From: Pelosinus fermentans DSM 17108
GTDB taxonomy: Bacteria; Bacillota; Negativicutes; DSM-13327
Assembly: GCF_000271485.2 (NCBI RefSeq)
Contig: NZ_AKVN02000001.1
Coordinates: 4,408,501-4,472,500, forward strand
Direction: 5' to 3'
DNA length: 64,000 nt
Positions 30,966 through 41,743 of this stretch are shown here, piece after piece; the first letter of the stretch is position 1; each line of letters starts with the position of its first letter. The notes beneath the pieces are model-generated. The model was not told the origin of the DNA. It saw only the letters and a program-made list of their open reading frames with translations, and ran no database searches. Position numbers and translations under genes: made by a program.

Positions 30966-32372
30966 TTAATATAATCCAGTAAGTAAGTGGAAAAAAACCA
31001 CTATAAATGCGACACTCGTTTTCATTAGGGTTAATGCGAAAATATCTTTGTATGCCTGTTTATGAGTCAATCCACAGACCACCAATAACGTAATGATGGC
31101 ACCATTATGTGGAAGGGTATCCATGCCGCCTGATGCCATCGATGCAACTCTATGTAGAATTTCAGGAGACATACCGATGGATTGAGCCCATGCCAGCCAA
31201 TCTTTTGACATTAAATCTAATGCAATGGACATGCCTCCTGATGCTGATCCGGTAACACCCGCGAGAGTAGTAACCGTCACCGCTTCAGAGACTAAAGGTG
31301 TACCTCCTATTTTTATACTCATTAACGCACTCGAAATGGCTTTAAAACCCGGTAATGCTGCAATAACGTTACCGTAACCTACCTCAGAGGCAGTATTCAT
31401 GATGGCAAGTAATGAGCCGATAGCCCCGGCATTCATGGCTTTTGCCAAGCTGCCGCCTTTTGGTATCGATTTGTACCCTAAGCCCATGGCAAGTAAAATA
31501 CCGATGACCAAAGCAATAATGAGTGACCAAATACTAATGACATTTTTAATATTGGCTGCTACCATTGGTAATTTCATTGCTTGAAATGGTTCAAGCATCG
31601 CCGGATTCCAGGCAAAGAAGTTGATCATCACAAAATTAATAATCAGTACTGCCAAGAGAGGAATAACCCCAATATACCAGGAAGGTAGTTTAACCTCTGT
31701 ATCTAAGCGTATGTCAGGCTCATTGATCGTATGCTCGCCATACCCTTCACCACTAGTAATAGCCGTTTTATATCGGTGATTTAAATAGAAAAGACCCGAA
31801 CCGATTAAAATCGTGCCGCCAAAAATACCGCATATGGGAGCTGCATAGATCGTCGTGCCGAAAAAGCTAGTGGGTATAATATTTTGTATTTGAGGAGTAC
31901 CAGGGAAAGAATCCATCGTTGCAGTAAATGCACCAAGAACGATAGCTGCAGGGATAAGCCGTTTTGGTATATTCGCTTCTCTAAATAGTGCGGCGGCAAA
32001 AGGATACACCGCAAATACCACCACAAACATACTTACACCACCATACGTTAAAACCGCTCCAGCTAACGTAACAGCAAGAATAGCACGTTCCCTTCCTAAT
32101 CCTTTTATAATTGCGTGAGCAATACCTTGAGCCAGTCCAGTGTCCTCCATAATTTTTCCAAAGATGGCTCCCAACAAGAATACAGGAAAAAAAGACTTTA
32201 TATAGGTCACACCTTTTGCCATAAAAAGTTCGGTATAAGCCGGCATGATTGGCAGACTAGACATACTGGCAGCAAGCAAGGCAAATATCGGAGCAAATAT
32301 AATAACTGAATACCCACGGTAAGCAAAGCAAATTAACAAAATCAGACTTGCTATAATACTGATCACTTCCAT
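30966..32372 (-). CDS. GntP-family organic acid permease
   Basis: Membrane protein of 468 residues with about 12 hydrophobic segments, in the GntP family (gluconate and hydroxy-acid:proton symporters). LTYGGVSMFVVVFAVYP, DSFPGTPQIQN and SGGMDTLPHNGAIITLL are family-like conserved segments. Clustering with a CoA-transferase and a sigma-54 activator suggests uptake of a short-chain hydroxy or keto acid such as 3-hydroxybutyrate (inference). It is the first gene of the operon. Confidence 0.87.
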   Translation of the reverse strand: MEVISIIASLILLICFAYRGYSVIIFAPIFALLAASMSSLPIMPAYTELFMAKGVTYIKSFFPVFLLGAIFGKIMEDTGLAQGIAHAIIKGLGRERAILAVTLAGAVLTYGGVSMFVVVFAVYPFAAALFREANIPKRLIPAAIVLGAFTATMDSFPGTPQIQNIIPTSFFGTTIYAAPICGIFGGTILIGSGLFYLNHRYKTAITSGEGYGEHTINEPDIRLDTEVKLPSWYIGVIPLLAVLIINFVMINFFAWNPAMLEPFQAMKLPMVAANIKNVISIWSLIIALVIGILLAMGLGYKSIPKGGSLAKAMNAGAIGSLLAIMNTASEVGYGNVIAALPGFKAISSALMSIKIGGTPLVSEAVTVTTLAGVTGSASGGMSIALDLMSKDWLAWAQSIGMSPEILHRVASMASGGMDTLPHNGAIITLLVVCGLTHKQAYKDIFALTLMKTSVAFIVVFFHLLTGLY

Positions 32373-32462
32373 AACCTTAAACCCCCAATACTTTTTTACT
32401 TGGTACTACAACGTCCAAACCTCCCTTCTTTGCATGACGCCACTTTCACATTTATAGTAAGT

Positions 32463-32478
32463 TGCAAGATGTATGCCA
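32463..32478 (-). promoter_or_regulatory. Sigma-54 (-24/-12) promoter of the permease/CoA-transferase operon
   Basis: On the minus strand the sequence TGGCATACATCTTGCA matches the sigma-54 consensus, with ten bases between the invariant GG and GC. It lies about 90 bases upstream of the permease start. The gene for a sigma-54 activator lies immediately upstream. Confidence 0.88.
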
Positions 32479-32541
32479 AAGTGAAAATAATAACAAACAT
32501 AGACAAGTAACCGCCTTTAAGCAGAAAAGATAGCATTGATA

Positions 32542-32582
32542 TTGTCTGAAAATACAGACAATTATGTATGGTTTTCAGACAC
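32542..32582. promoter_or_regulatory. Upstream activator sites for the sigma-54 promoter
   Basis: The perfect palindrome TTGTCTGAAAATACAGACAA (32542-32561) is followed by a second half-conserved copy (TGTCTGAAAACCATACA on the minus strand, about 32566-32582). They lie about 80-120 bases upstream of the -12/-24 element, the normal distance for enhancer sites. They probably bind the activator encoded at 32691-34436. Confidence 0.7.
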
Positions 32583-32591
32583 AACAAAACA

Positions 32592-32652
32592 ACTCATGAC
32601 GAATCCGCTTTGTAATGTTACATAATAACATCAACGGAAGTTAGCCATGAGT
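32592..32652 (-). terminator. Hairpin after the sigma-54 activator gene
   Basis: ACTCATG and CATGAGT, plus inner TCCG/CGGA and TGTTA/TAACA pairs, form an interrupted stem just after the activator stop codon. No long T-run follows, so termination is only probable. Confidence 0.4.
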
Positions 32653-32690
32653 CAGAAATAGTCTATAGCAACCAGTAAACACATTGCCTT

Positions 32691-34436
32691 TTAACGTTTT
32701 TTCCCAGGAGAGTTATACCCGATACCATATTTTTTTAATTTTTCATAAAAAACAGACCGATTTACGTGTAGCAATAGTGCAGCTTTACTTTTATTACCAC
32801 CAGTATCCTCTAGTGCTTTTAGAATTGCATTTTTTTCTGCCTCATATCGTATTTCAACTAATTCAGCTCTAGTTGATTCCTTTTCTACGTGCTGGGGTTT
32901 CAGTATTTTTCTCATGATAGGGGCTAAATGCTCTGGTAAAATACAGATTCCTTCCTCCATGATGTTGACAGATCGCTCCAAGATATTCTCCAATTCACGG
33001 ATATTGCCTGGCCAAGAATAGGCTTTAAGCACCTTCATAGCTTCTGGCGATATACAGTCAACAAAGCGTTCCAATTTCAAACTAATCTTTCTGAGCAAGA
33101 CCTCACACAATAAAGGAATATCCTCCTTATGATCCCTCAGCGGCGGAATCTGGATGGAAACGATGTTCAAACGATAGTACAAGTCTTGCCGGAAATGCCC
33201 ACTAGCCGCCAACGCTTCCAAATCTTTGTTCGTAGCAGTAATCACCCGTATATCCAGCTTAATGGTCTTAGTTCCGCCAATTCTTTCAATTTCCCATTCT
33301 TGCAGCACCCGCAATAATTTCACTTGCATACCAAGGGGCATATCACCAACTTCATCCAAAAAGAGCGTGCCTCCGTTGGCAAGTTCCATCTTGCCAGGCT
33401 TACCACCTTTTCTCGCTCCAGAAAACGCACCTTCTTCGTAACCAAACAACTCTGATTCCAACAAATTTTCTGGTATTGCCGCACAATTCACTTTAATAAA
33501 TGGCCCTTGGCAGCGAGAACTCCCATTATGAATGGCATGTGCAAAGAGCTCCTTCCCCGTGCCGCTTTCTCCCAAAATCAGTACAGTTGAACCGCCTTTA
33601 GCCGTTCTTTGAGCAATATGCTTAACCTCTTCAATCTTTTTAGTTTCTCCAATAATATCTCCAAATGTATACTTGCCACCTAACGTCTTTCGCAGTCTTT
33701 CCTTATAATATTCAAGCTCATGCTGGAGATGGCTGATTTCATTAGCCAGTCGCTTCAAATCCTTGATATCTTTAAATACGACATGACCAACAGCACAAAT
33801 AATTTCATCATTTTTTACAATGGGAATGCGGGAAACAATACAGTTATTACCATTCATTTTCTGTATTACATTCATTTCCCCTTTTCCATTTTCGATAACC
33901 TCATGCAATTGGGTATTGGGAATCACTTCTGTTACCTTTTTGCCAATCACCTCATGGGGCTTTTTATCCAAAACAGCATAATACGCCGGATTCATCATAG
34001 TAATAATTCCCTGCTTATCTACCACCACAATCCCTTCTTCAATGCTTTCCAAAACATATTGCAGCGTACATTTTAGCTTTGTTACTTCTTCTAACTCAGC
34101 AGCCACTTTACTAAGCTCAGTAATTTCCTGAAAGACTGCGATTGCACCGATAATCCGCTTTTCTTTCCATATTGGCGTCGAGTTCATCAAGACATGAGTC
34201 ATACCGATTTGAAACCGTTGATTGAATTCGGCAGCCCCCGTTTCTATTACTCTTACTAATCGATTATCCGGAAGAATATTATCCACTATACATCCAATAG
34301 CCGCAGTACTTTTAAGGCCAATAATCATTTCTGCCCATTGATTCATGAAGATTATGATTCCTTTTTTATCAACCACGACAATCCCATTGTTTATCGAATT
34401 TAGAGTTGCATGAAAGTCTTCAATCATGAACTGCAT
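32691..34436 (-). CDS. Sigma-54-dependent transcriptional activator with two PAS domains
   Basis: Enhancer-binding protein of about 581 residues. Two PAS domains (about 1-105 and 120-225) are followed by a short coiled coil. The AAA+ domain (about 265-490) has [16 protein letters not shown], the loop GAFSGA (usually GAFTGA, here Thr to Ser) and [10 protein letters not shown] Fis-type helix-turn-helix ends the protein ([22 protein letters not shown] region). ATG at 34436 follows AGAGGAG at seven bases and is preferred to 34472. It probably senses a small molecule or redox state through PAS and activates the neighbouring permease/CoA-transferase operon. Confidence 0.93.
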   Translation of the reverse strand: MQFMIEDFHATLNSINNGIVVVDKKGIIIFMNQWAEMIIGLKSTAAIGCIVDNILPDNRLVRVIETGAAEFNQRFQIGMTHVLMNSTPIWKEKRIIGAIAVFQEITELSKVAAELEEVTKLKCTLQYVLESIEEGIVVVDKQGIITMMNPAYYAVLDKKPHEVIGKKVTEVIPNTQLHEVIENGKGEMNVIQKMNGNNCIVSRIPIVKNDEIICAVGHVVFKDIKDLKRLANEISHLQHELEYYKERLRKTLGGKYTFGDIIGETKKIEEVKHIAQRTAKGGSTVLILGESGTGKELFAHAIHNGSSRCQGPFIKVNCAAIPENLLESELFGYEEGAFSGARKGGKPGKMELANGGTLFLDEVGDMPLGMQVKLLRVLQEWEIERIGGTKTIKLDIRVITATNKDLEALAASGHFRQDLYYRLNIVSIQIPPLRDHKEDIPLLCEVLLRKISLKLERFVDCISPEAMKVLKAYSWPGNIRELENILERSVNIMEEGICILPEHLAPIMRKILKPQHVEKESTRAELVEIRYEAEKNAILKALEDTGGNKSKAALLLHVNRSVFYEKLKKYGIGYNSPGKKR

Positions 34437-34652
34437 ATTCACACTCCTCTCACCTTTTTCAATCGTCATCATGCTATTTTTGCAATATTATGATAATAAT
34501 TGAAATTCGTAGGGTTTATTTAACATGCAATGCATGTATACGTAATTTTTTTCACAATGAAAGGCAATCTTTATCGTCTAGTTACAAGAATACGTTTGAA
34601 ACCATTATAGCAAATTAAATTCAATTTTTCTACGCAGTTCATGATTCTATCT

Positions 34653-34699
34653 ATACCCCCCTCTGATCCGATATTATATCTAGGATCAGAGGGGGGTAT
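34653..34699 (-). terminator. Hairpin after the NSS symporter gene
   Basis: A perfect 17-base GC-rich stem (ATACCCCCCTCTGATCC and its complement) with a 13-base loop lies 14 bases after the stop codon. There is no T-run after it, but position and strength suggest termination or mRNA 3'-end protection. Confidence 0.65.
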
Positions 34700-34712
34700 C
34701 CAGCATTAAACT

Positions 34713-36083
34713 CTACATTTTTAGTATCCCAATGGCATTCAAGAAGACTACAATCAGTAATACGGGAGTTACATAACGAATCAGCAAGAAGTATACATTG
34801 ACCAATCCTGCAATTTTTAACTTTCCATGATTGGATAATTCAGCGACTACGTCTTCACGCTTTATCGAATATCCCATTAATAAGGCAATCAATAATCCGC
34901 CCAATGGCATAAAAACATTAGAAGAAATATAGTCAAATAAATCAAAAAAACCGAGCCCAAAGAAGGTAATATGCCCCAACATACTGGTCTTGTCAACCGA
35001 TAAGGTTGCTAAAATACCTACTATAAACATAATTACTGCTGTCAGAATTGCTGCGCCTTTTCGCGACATGCCCTTCTCCTCAGATAAATACGCCACAGGC
35101 ACTTCTACCAATGATAACATGGCAGTCGTCGCGGCAATAGCCGTTAAAAAGAAAAAGGCAATTAATAATAGATTGCCAAAAGGCATTTGAGAAAATACCA
35201 AAGGTATGGTCATAAAGAGCAATCCAGGCCCAGCCGTAGGCTCCATACCAAAAGAAAATACAGTTGGGAATATCGCTAAACCTGCTAACATGGATACTAA
35301 TGTATCAGATAAAGCCACTTTAACTGCCATACTAAACATATTGTTCTCTTCTGTAAAATAACTGCTATAAGTCATCATCGTGCCCATACCAAGGGATAAT
35401 TTAAAGAAAGCCAGTCCTAAGGCTGCTAATATAGCCGCAGCTGATAATTGTCCAAAATCAACATGAAATAAAAATTGAATCCCCTCTGCAGCTCCCGGTA
35501 AGGTCAAAGCACGAATATCACAAATAATAATCAGAATAAATAATAATGGCATTAATGTCTTGGTAATCTTTTCAATCCCTTTTTTTACACCCATTGTTAA
35601 AATACCGGCTACTACAGCAATTACAATGAACTGCCATAAAATAGGTGACAATGGCCCCATAATCACATCACCAAATTGGGTCTTAGCTGTCTCCATGGTA
35701 ACGTTAACAAAATCTCCCGAAATTGCTTTAAATAAATAATAATATACCCATCCAGCTACACAGCTGTAAAAAAACATAATCAGATAAGAGGACGCAACGC
35801 CCATAATCCCAATGTTCTTCCAAGGGGTACCGGGTTTTAACTCTTCCAAGGCACCTACAGCATTCTTCCTAGTTTTCCTTCCAATGTAAAACTCACTGAG
35901 CATAATCGGTAAACCAACAAATAAAATACAGCAAAAATAGACTAATAAGAAAGCGCCGCCGCCATTTTGTCCTGTTAAGTAAGGAAACTTCCAAATATTA
36001 CCTAACCCTACTGCTGATCCTAGTGTTGCAAAAAACACTGCTAACCCTGAAGAAAATGTTTCTCTTTTTTTAACTACACCCAT
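34713..36083 (-). CDS. Sodium-dependent amino-acid transporter (NSS/SNF family)
   Basis: Membrane protein of 456 residues with about 11-12 segments and the LeuT fold. TM1 has the unwound motif GSAVGLGNIWKFPY, followed by NGGGAFLLVYF. YFTEENNMFS and GLAIFPTVFSFG are further family-like segments. It imports an amino acid (often tyrosine, tryptophan, leucine or alanine) with Na+. The exact substrate cannot be told. It is a single-gene unit between two terminators. Confidence 0.92.
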   Translation of the reverse strand: MGVVKKRETFSSGLAVFFATLGSAVGLGNIWKFPYLTGQNGGGAFLLVYFCCILFVGLPIMLSEFYIGRKTRKNAVGALEELKPGTPWKNIGIMGVASSYLIMFFYSCVAGWVYYYLFKAISGDFVNVTMETAKTQFGDVIMGPLSPILWQFIVIAVVAGILTMGVKKGIEKITKTLMPLLFILIIICDIRALTLPGAAEGIQFLFHVDFGQLSAAAILAALGLAFFKLSLGMGTMMTYSSYFTEENNMFSMAVKVALSDTLVSMLAGLAIFPTVFSFGMEPTAGPGLLFMTIPLVFSQMPFGNLLLIAFFFLTAIAATTAMLSLVEVPVAYLSEEKGMSRKGAAILTAVIMFIVGILATLSVDKTSMLGHITFFGLGFFDLFDYISSNVFMPLGGLLIALLMGYSIKREDVVAELSNHGKLKIAGLVNVYFLLIRYVTPVLLIVVFLNAIGILKM

Positions 36084-36310
36084 GACTTCACTCCTATTTT
36101 TTATTTGCTCTAATCATTAGTCCTTTCGTTATGACTGCAAGTTTACAAAACAAGAAAATTTCACACTCTTTTAAGTTATTTTTGTAATATTCACACATTA
36201 CAAACGACTCTATTGCTAAGTCTCTTTGTGTAGTTATTTACGAGCATAACAGTATATATAATAACATACATTTTTCATTTTGAAACTTACTTTTGATTTC
36301 CAGACTAAAT

Positions 36311-36358
36311 AAAAATAGGTTAACATATTCCTCCTCTTCACAAAGAATATGTTAACCT
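36311..36358 (-). terminator. Terminator of the ABC exporter gene
   Basis: AGGTTAACATATTC pairs perfectly with its complement across 14 bases and is followed on the minus strand by ATTTTTATTT. The remaining 36084-36310 holds only the leader of the symporter gene and nothing else that I recognise. Confidence 0.8.
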
Positions 36359-36395
36359 CTATGAACATTACGCTGATCTTCCCTTTCATGCTAAC

Positions 36396-38144
36396 TTATT
36401 TGTTTAGCTCCTCTAATCCTTCGAACTGCATATTATAATACTTGGCATAAAGTCCATCTTGCAGCAGCAGCGTTTCATGATTTCCCCGTTCCTGAATGCC
36501 CCGATCATTAATCACAATAATTTCATCCGCATTTCGTATTGTGCTTAACCTGTGGGCAATGACAATGGTCGTTCGATCCTTGGAAAGCTGCTCTAATGAT
36601 GCTTGAATATGACGCTCGCTCTCATTATCTAAAGCGGAAGTAGCCTCATCCAAAATTAAAATTTTAGGATTCTTTAAAAAGACACGTGCAATCGCCAGGC
36701 GCTGCTTCTGTCCACCGGAAAGACGAACTCCTCGTTCTCCTACATAGGTGTCATAGCCATAATCAAGACTCATAATAAAATCGTGAATGTTGGCATTCTT
36801 GGCTGCCTTAATAATTTCCTCCTCAGCAGCCTTAGGCTTGCCATAAGAGATATTGTCCCGCACACTGCCAGCAAACATATACACGTCCTGTTGGACAATT
36901 CCGATGTTACTTCGCAGAGACTTCAGCGTAACGTCACGAACATCCTTGCCGTCAATTGTCACAGAACCCTCTGTCACATCGTAAAAGCGGGGCAGCAAAG
37001 AACAAAGGGTCGTCTTACCTCCTCCAGATGGACCAACTAAAGCTACGGTTTTTCCAGCTTCTATCGATATTGTCACCTTTTCCAGCACTTCAGTAGTTTT
37101 GTCATAATAAAAAGAAACATCCTTGAATGCGATCTCACCACGTACATTGGTAAGAGATATTGCATCCTCTTTATCCACAATTTCCGGTTCCGTCTGCAGT
37201 ACATCAACAAAACGCTTAAAACCAGCGTAGCCTTTTTGAAACTGTTCGGTAAAATTAATAAGTACATCAAGAGGATTAATAAAGATGCCAATGTATAGAG
37301 CATAAACCGCCAGGTCCGTGAGCTGCATCGTACCATTGGCAATAAAGACACCGCCAAAGACCAGTACTGTTACATAAAGCAATCCTTCAAAGAAATTGTT
37401 TCCTGCATGAAAACTGCCCATTATTTTGTAACCAGTTTCTTTAGAATCTAAAAACTCAACGTTGCTGCTTTTAAACTTTTCGCTTTCGATCTCCTCATTG
37501 GCAAAGGATTTGACTACACGAATACCAGAGAGACTATCTTGTACCCGAGAGTTCACATTGGCAATTTTCTTTCGATTATCCATAAAAATAGCCTTCAGCT
37601 TTCGGTTTTGATAAACACTGAAAACTACCATGATCATCGTAACGCATAGGAGAATCAATGTCATTTTCACATGAATCAGCATTAGCAGCGCGAAAGAACC
37701 AATTATCTTTAATATGGAAATAAATAAGTTTTCCGGTCCATGGTGTGCCAGCTCTGAGATATCAAACAAATCTGAAACCAGTTTGGACATCATTTCCCCT
37801 GTATTATTTTTATCGTAATAAGAAAATGGAAGACGCTGCAAATGATCGAATAAATCCTGTCTCATATCGCTCTCCATTCGAGCCCCCATTACATGTCCCC
37901 AGGAGGTAATATAGTATTGGCAGCCATAGCGAATGAGGTACATCACAATTAACCCCCCACCAACATAACCAATCCCATGCAAAATCTCGGCTGAACTTTG
38001 GGTAAATAAACCTTTGGTAAGGAGGTTTAAAATTTGCGGAAATGCAAGATCAATCATGGACATGGTTAATGCACAAACCATATCCATATAGAATAAGAAC
38101 TGATAGGGCTTATAATATTGAATAAACTTCTTTAAAATGAACAT
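36396..38144 (-). CDS. ABC transporter, fused permease/ATPase (MsbA/LmrA-like)
   Basis: Half-transporter of 582 residues. Six membrane helices (about 15-310) are followed by a nucleotide-binding domain with Walker A VGPSGGGKTTL, Q-loop IVQQDVYMF, signature RLSGGQKQRLAIARV, Walker B ILILDEATSALD and the switch His in VIAHRLSTI. It works as a homodimer and exports lipids, peptides or drugs. It is alone in its transcript, so no substrate can be inferred. Confidence 0.92.
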   Translation of the reverse strand: MFILKKFIQYYKPYQFLFYMDMVCALTMSMIDLAFPQILNLLTKGLFTQSSAEILHGIGYVGGGLIVMYLIRYGCQYYITSWGHVMGARMESDMRQDLFDHLQRLPFSYYDKNNTGEMMSKLVSDLFDISELAHHGPENLFISILKIIGSFALLMLIHVKMTLILLCVTMIMVVFSVYQNRKLKAIFMDNRKKIANVNSRVQDSLSGIRVVKSFANEEIESEKFKSSNVEFLDSKETGYKIMGSFHAGNNFFEGLLYVTVLVFGGVFIANGTMQLTDLAVYALYIGIFINPLDVLINFTEQFQKGYAGFKRFVDVLQTEPEIVDKEDAISLTNVRGEIAFKDVSFYYDKTTEVLEKVTISIEAGKTVALVGPSGGGKTTLCSLLPRFYDVTEGSVTIDGKDVRDVTLKSLRSNIGIVQQDVYMFAGSVRDNISYGKPKAAEEEIIKAAKNANIHDFIMSLDYGYDTYVGERGVRLSGGQKQRLAIARVFLKNPKILILDEATSALDNESERHIQASLEQLSKDRTTIVIAHRLSTIRNADEIIVINDRGIQERGNHETLLLQDGLYAKYYNMQFEGLEELNK

Positions 38145-38303
38145 CTGAAAAATCTCCTTTAATCGACGAGGCTACAATCAAATTGCTGTTGACCTGTTAT
38201 ATTTCTCCATATAGTATAACATCTTTTAAATCAATCTTTCCAATGAATACGTGAGTGAATCATGCTATATTATATTGTTAGTGCTAATATTTCAAAATAA
38301 ACG

Positions 38304-38365
38304 TCTCAACCCTAGATAGAAGTATTTTATAATTTACATAAAGTACTTCTTATCTAGGGTTGAGA
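38304..38365 (-). terminator. Hairpin after the chemoreceptor gene
   Basis: Arms of 20 or so bases beginning TCTCAACCCTAGATA, with one slipped base and an AT-rich loop, lie about 40 bases after the chemoreceptor stop. It is a likely terminator. Confidence 0.7.
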
Positions 38366-38406
38366 TTTGTTTACCTTAGGGATTCTTATATTTTACATAT
38401 TCGGAA

Positions 38407-40440
38407 TTAGACTCGGAATTTTGCAACCCCCTCTTGCAGCGTACTGGCCAAAGAGGCTAAACTGTGACTGGCAGAAGCAATTTCCTGCATGGATGCAGAT
38501 TGCTCTTCTGTTGCAGCGGAAATCGTCTGGGTTTCTGCCGCATTCTCTTTGCTTACAATTTCAATTTCCTGAATCGATCCTACCAAGGTCTGGCTGCCAT
38601 CAACGATCTGCTGAATGGCCTCGGATATTTCTTTTATCTGCTGAGAAAATTGAATAATAGACTCCACGATAATGGTAAACATCTCTCCCGCAGAGTTAAT
38701 AACGACAATTCCATCCTTTACCCGTTCCAAGCCAGATTGAGAAGCAGCAACAGCCTGCTCCATGTTAACTTGATTTTTTTGAATCACAGCTCCAATCTGC
38801 TGAGTGGCTTGATTAGACTGCTCTGCCAGCTTTCGAACTTCTTCTGCCACCACAGCGAAGCCTCTTCCGTGCTCCCCTGCTCTTGCAGCTTCAATGGCAG
38901 CATTTAATGCTAATAGATTCGTTTGACTGGCGATAGTTGAAATCAGATTTACCATCTCACTAATTTCCTGGGATCCTGCGGCAAGCTCCGTAATTGCACT
39001 TTGCACCGCTGCCGAACCATGACTGATATCTTGCATTTGAACAATTGCTTGCTCAACAGACTGTTTTCCTTTCTCTGCCTCTTGAGAAGCATGTATAGCA
39101 ATCTCAGATACGCCTTGGGTCGTTGTTAATATCTGTTCTGTGTTAGTCGACATTTGCCGTGCCACAGCAGCAATACGATCTGCTGAATTTACCTGTTTTT
39201 CCGTACCATGAGCAATATCAGTAATTGAAGCCGCTATTTGATTAGCGGCATCTGCTGAATGACTCGCACTGGCGGTTAGTTCTTCACTTGAAGCCGCTAC
39301 GTGCTCCGCCTGGGATTTTACATTGGTAACCAAAACACGTAAATTACCCCGCATATCTCGAAAGCCTTTTGCTAACTGACCAATTTCATCATGGGAAAAG
39401 ACTTGAATCTCTTGTTCACTAAGATCTCCATCTGTTAATATCAAACATTCATCTCGAATGACCTGAATAGGTTTTGCAAAACGCTTGCTTAAAAATATGA
39501 TAAATAAGATGGCGATAATAATACTTGCAATTGAAATAGCAATCATCATGTACGCCAATGTAGTAATTTCTTGGTTCACTTCTGTCTCTGGCGCTGCCAC
39601 TGTCATAACCCATTTGGATCCATCAGGCAATAAAACAGGCGTAAAAACTCCCATCTTTGTAACATTATCAATAAAACTATACAATCCCTCCATCTGCGTA
39701 CCCTTTTCGTTTACGGTTTTAAACAAGGATAGTAAGCGTTCATCTAATTCTTTCACCGGCAAATTAAGTTGGGGATTAATTTGCTTTTCATTCAATTTTA
39801 GTTTACCAATCATTTCTGGGTTTTTCGGATATGCAATAACAGTACCTAAATGATCTGTCAGAAATCCATAACCAGTGTCTTTAAACCTTATATCTTTTAC
39901 TAACTCTGTTAGTCTGTCTAATGAATAGGTCCCTCCTATAACTCCTGCCAATTGACCATTATTAAGAACAGGTGTAGCTATAACTACAGATAGTTTGCCC
40001 GTTGTACGGGAGACTAAGGGGTCTGAAATAACAGGCTTTTGGGTAGAAAGTACCTTCTTATAATAATCCCGGTCACCATATTGAGCTGTAGAGCTGTCAG
40101 AAAGAACCCCTGATCCGTCTAGTGAAACAAAAAAGACAACATCAAAATAACCTATGCGCTTTTGGGTTTCTGCCAATGCTTGAACAATCTCGGTCTTATT
40201 CGTCCCATTTTTAATACGCTGGGTATTGGCAAGATCATCTAATCGAATTAACTTTTCTTGTAAGTCGAATTGTATCTTATTAGCATAATCCGTTCCAATT
40301 GAAGCTGCCGTTTCATTTACACTATGAATCAAATATTTGTTTGATAAATAATAACTAACACTAGATAATAATCCAAATGACAAAATAAATAAGGGAAGCA
40401 GCATAATTAAAAATCGAGTTTGAATACTGGTTACTTTCAT
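38407..40440 (-). CDS. Methyl-accepting chemotaxis protein with dCache sensor
   Basis: Chemoreceptor of 677 residues. TM1 (about 9-32), an extracellular dCache-type sensor (about 35-285, with [11 protein letters not shown] and [10 protein letters not shown]), TM2 (about 290-316), HAMP (about 317-370) and a long cytoplasmic signalling domain. The hairpin tip reads [20 protein letters not shown], with EVRKLAEQS after it. Such receptors bind amino or organic acids and control CheA. The next gene upstream on the same strand is cheX. Confidence 0.94.
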   Translation of the reverse strand: MKVTSIQTRFLIMLLPLFILSFGLLSSVSYYLSNKYLIHSVNETAASIGTDYANKIQFDLQEKLIRLDDLANTQRIKNGTNKTEIVQALAETQKRIGYFDVVFFVSLDGSGVLSDSSTAQYGDRDYYKKVLSTQKPVISDPLVSRTTGKLSVVIATPVLNNGQLAGVIGGTYSLDRLTELVKDIRFKDTGYGFLTDHLGTVIAYPKNPEMIGKLKLNEKQINPQLNLPVKELDERLLSLFKTVNEKGTQMEGLYSFIDNVTKMGVFTPVLLPDGSKWVMTVAAPETEVNQEITTLAYMMIAISIASIIIAILFIIFLSKRFAKPIQVIRDECLILTDGDLSEQEIQVFSHDEIGQLAKGFRDMRGNLRVLVTNVKSQAEHVAASSEELTASASHSADAANQIAASITDIAHGTEKQVNSADRIAAVARQMSTNTEQILTTTQGVSEIAIHASQEAEKGKQSVEQAIVQMQDISHGSAAVQSAITELAAGSQEISEMVNLISTIASQTNLLALNAAIEAARAGEHGRGFAVVAEEVRKLAEQSNQATQQIGAVIQKNQVNMEQAVAASQSGLERVKDGIVVINSAGEMFTIIVESIIQFSQQIKEISEAIQQIVDGSQTLVGSIQEIEIVSKENAAETQTISAATEEQSASMQEIASASHSLASLASTLQEGVAKFRV

Positions 40441-40663
40441 AAGCTGAGCCTCACTTTACACATAATAATATTTTGTTTCTCAAAATTTACAGCATAGCCT
40501 GATCACAGTAATTCTTAGGTATCACCAGTATTATGCATTTGATATATAACCTTGACCAATCACCCCCATTTCTTTGTAGATGATGAATGTAATATAATAA
40601 ACATTTAGGACTTCACATTCATACTATGTACACAGGAAATGACCTAAAAACGCATATGAAAAA

Positions 40664-40704
40664 GTTGGTAATGTAACATAATAGAATTATGTTACATTAC
40701 CAAC
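40664..40704 (-). terminator. Perfect hairpin containing a repeated palindrome
   Basis: Two perfect 19-base arms (GTTGGTAATGTAACATAAT and its complement) with a three-base loop are followed on the minus strand by TTTTTC. It would terminate leftward transcripts although no gene is visible between it and the terminator at 41098. Its centre (40673-40695) is a 23-base palindrome that recurs at 40934. Confidence 0.6.
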
Positions 40705-40933
40705 TCTTATGTAAATCTAATAAATACTAACAATATATAAGGATGTTTATATCATAATGAATTAAAAACCTCAATAATTTCTCTAAGTGAACTGCAATCT
40801 AACACATTAAATGAGTGAGCTAACTTTACTGATTACATTATTCGCCATATTCTTTAAAAATATTTGTAAATTATTATAAAATTTGTAAGAAAAAAGGATT
40901 TATCTAGAAAAAAGCGTATTTATATTATTGTTT

Positions 40934-40956
40934 GTAACACAATTCTATTATGTTAC
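40934..40956. promoter_or_regulatory. Second copy of a 23-base palindrome
   Basis: GTAACACAATTCTATTATGTTAC is a near-perfect palindrome and matches the centre of the hairpin at 40664-40704 at 22 of 23 positions when read on the other strand. The two could be sites of one regulator. Apart from these and the short stem near 40980-41000, the 720-base gap 40441-41160 holds no recognisable gene. Confidence 0.4.
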
Positions 40957-41097
40957 ATCTTTAACATATGAAACGCTCTGCTCTTTTAGAGCAAGGGTTT
41001 AGCCCCATTTTCTATCACAGGAAACTGACTTTATACTACATTAACATAAATATCTTTTAAATAAGACGAAAGCATTTGAATCCTTTTAGAGATCTGT

Positions 41098-41148
41098 AAA
41101 CAGAGCGAAGCAATCCCCTTCTTGCTAGGAGATTGCTTCGCTCTGTTT
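41098..41148 (-). terminator. Terminator of cheX
   Basis: AAACAGAGCGAAGCAATC pairs with its complement and lies 13 bases after the cheX stop. The core GCGAAGCAATC is shared with the REP-like palindrome at 28-97. Confidence 0.75.
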
Positions 41149-41160
41149 TATTACTATTTA

Positions 41161-41619
41161 TCAAGCATTAAGACCAATGGCCATTTCTATGGGGCAATTG
41201 TCTACAATCATTTCAACCGCAATATACGTACTATTACACACTGCAACTTTCCCATTCCCTTGAAGAAATGAGGGCGGATTGATTTTCACGGTAAATCCAA
41301 TCTGATTTAAAGACGTAGATGCATGAGAAACAATCATGTTGACCAGCTCACAAATTGCACTTTCAGCCATCTCATCAAGCTCCCCCGTCGTAGCCCGCCT
41401 CAACATCACTGATGAAATCGTTTTAGCCGTTTGTTCAGTCATATTAAAAATGATATTTCCATCACTTTGACTGTTCATACCAACTTGTACACTAACACCT
41501 AGATTATCAACAAATTGTTCTTTCGTAAAGATTTTTCCTCTCACAATGTTTGTAAATCCGACTTTAGGCACCACGCCTATAAAAGCACTTAAAAAAGGGT
41601 TAATAAATTTAGCATCCAA
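41161..41619 (-). CDS. cheX: Chemotaxis phosphatase CheX
   Basis: CheX/CheC-family protein of 152 residues that removes phosphate from CheY-P. The catalytic Glu and Asn are in ESAICELVNMIVSHAS (ELVN, about 85-100), and NPFLSAFIGVV and FNMTEQTAKTISSVML fit the family. It lies 720 bases upstream of a chemoreceptor on the same strand, with its own terminator. One copy of the recurrent intergenic motif (41744-41811) is upstream. Confidence 0.88.
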   Translation of the reverse strand: MDAKFINPFLSAFIGVVPKVGFTNIVRGKIFTKEQFVDNLGVSVQVGMNSQSDGNIIFNMTEQTAKTISSVMLRRATTGELDEMAESAICELVNMIVSHASTSLNQIGFTVKINPPSFLQGNGKVAVCNSTYIAVEMIVDNCPIEMAIGLNA

Positions 41620-41743
41620 ACTACCGTCCTCCCATTATGTAGTACATTTATATTAGATTTTTCAACTTTATAAACAGCTCTATATTATTTACGAGCAAAC
41701 ATATTAAACCTAAAAACTAACAATAGAGGGATATAAAATCATC

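Noticed and set aside
40960-41060. Cyclic-di-GMP or other riboswitch near the chemoreceptor
   Set aside because: The GGGGCTAAACCC stretch caught the eye, but no known aptamer consensus could be matched.
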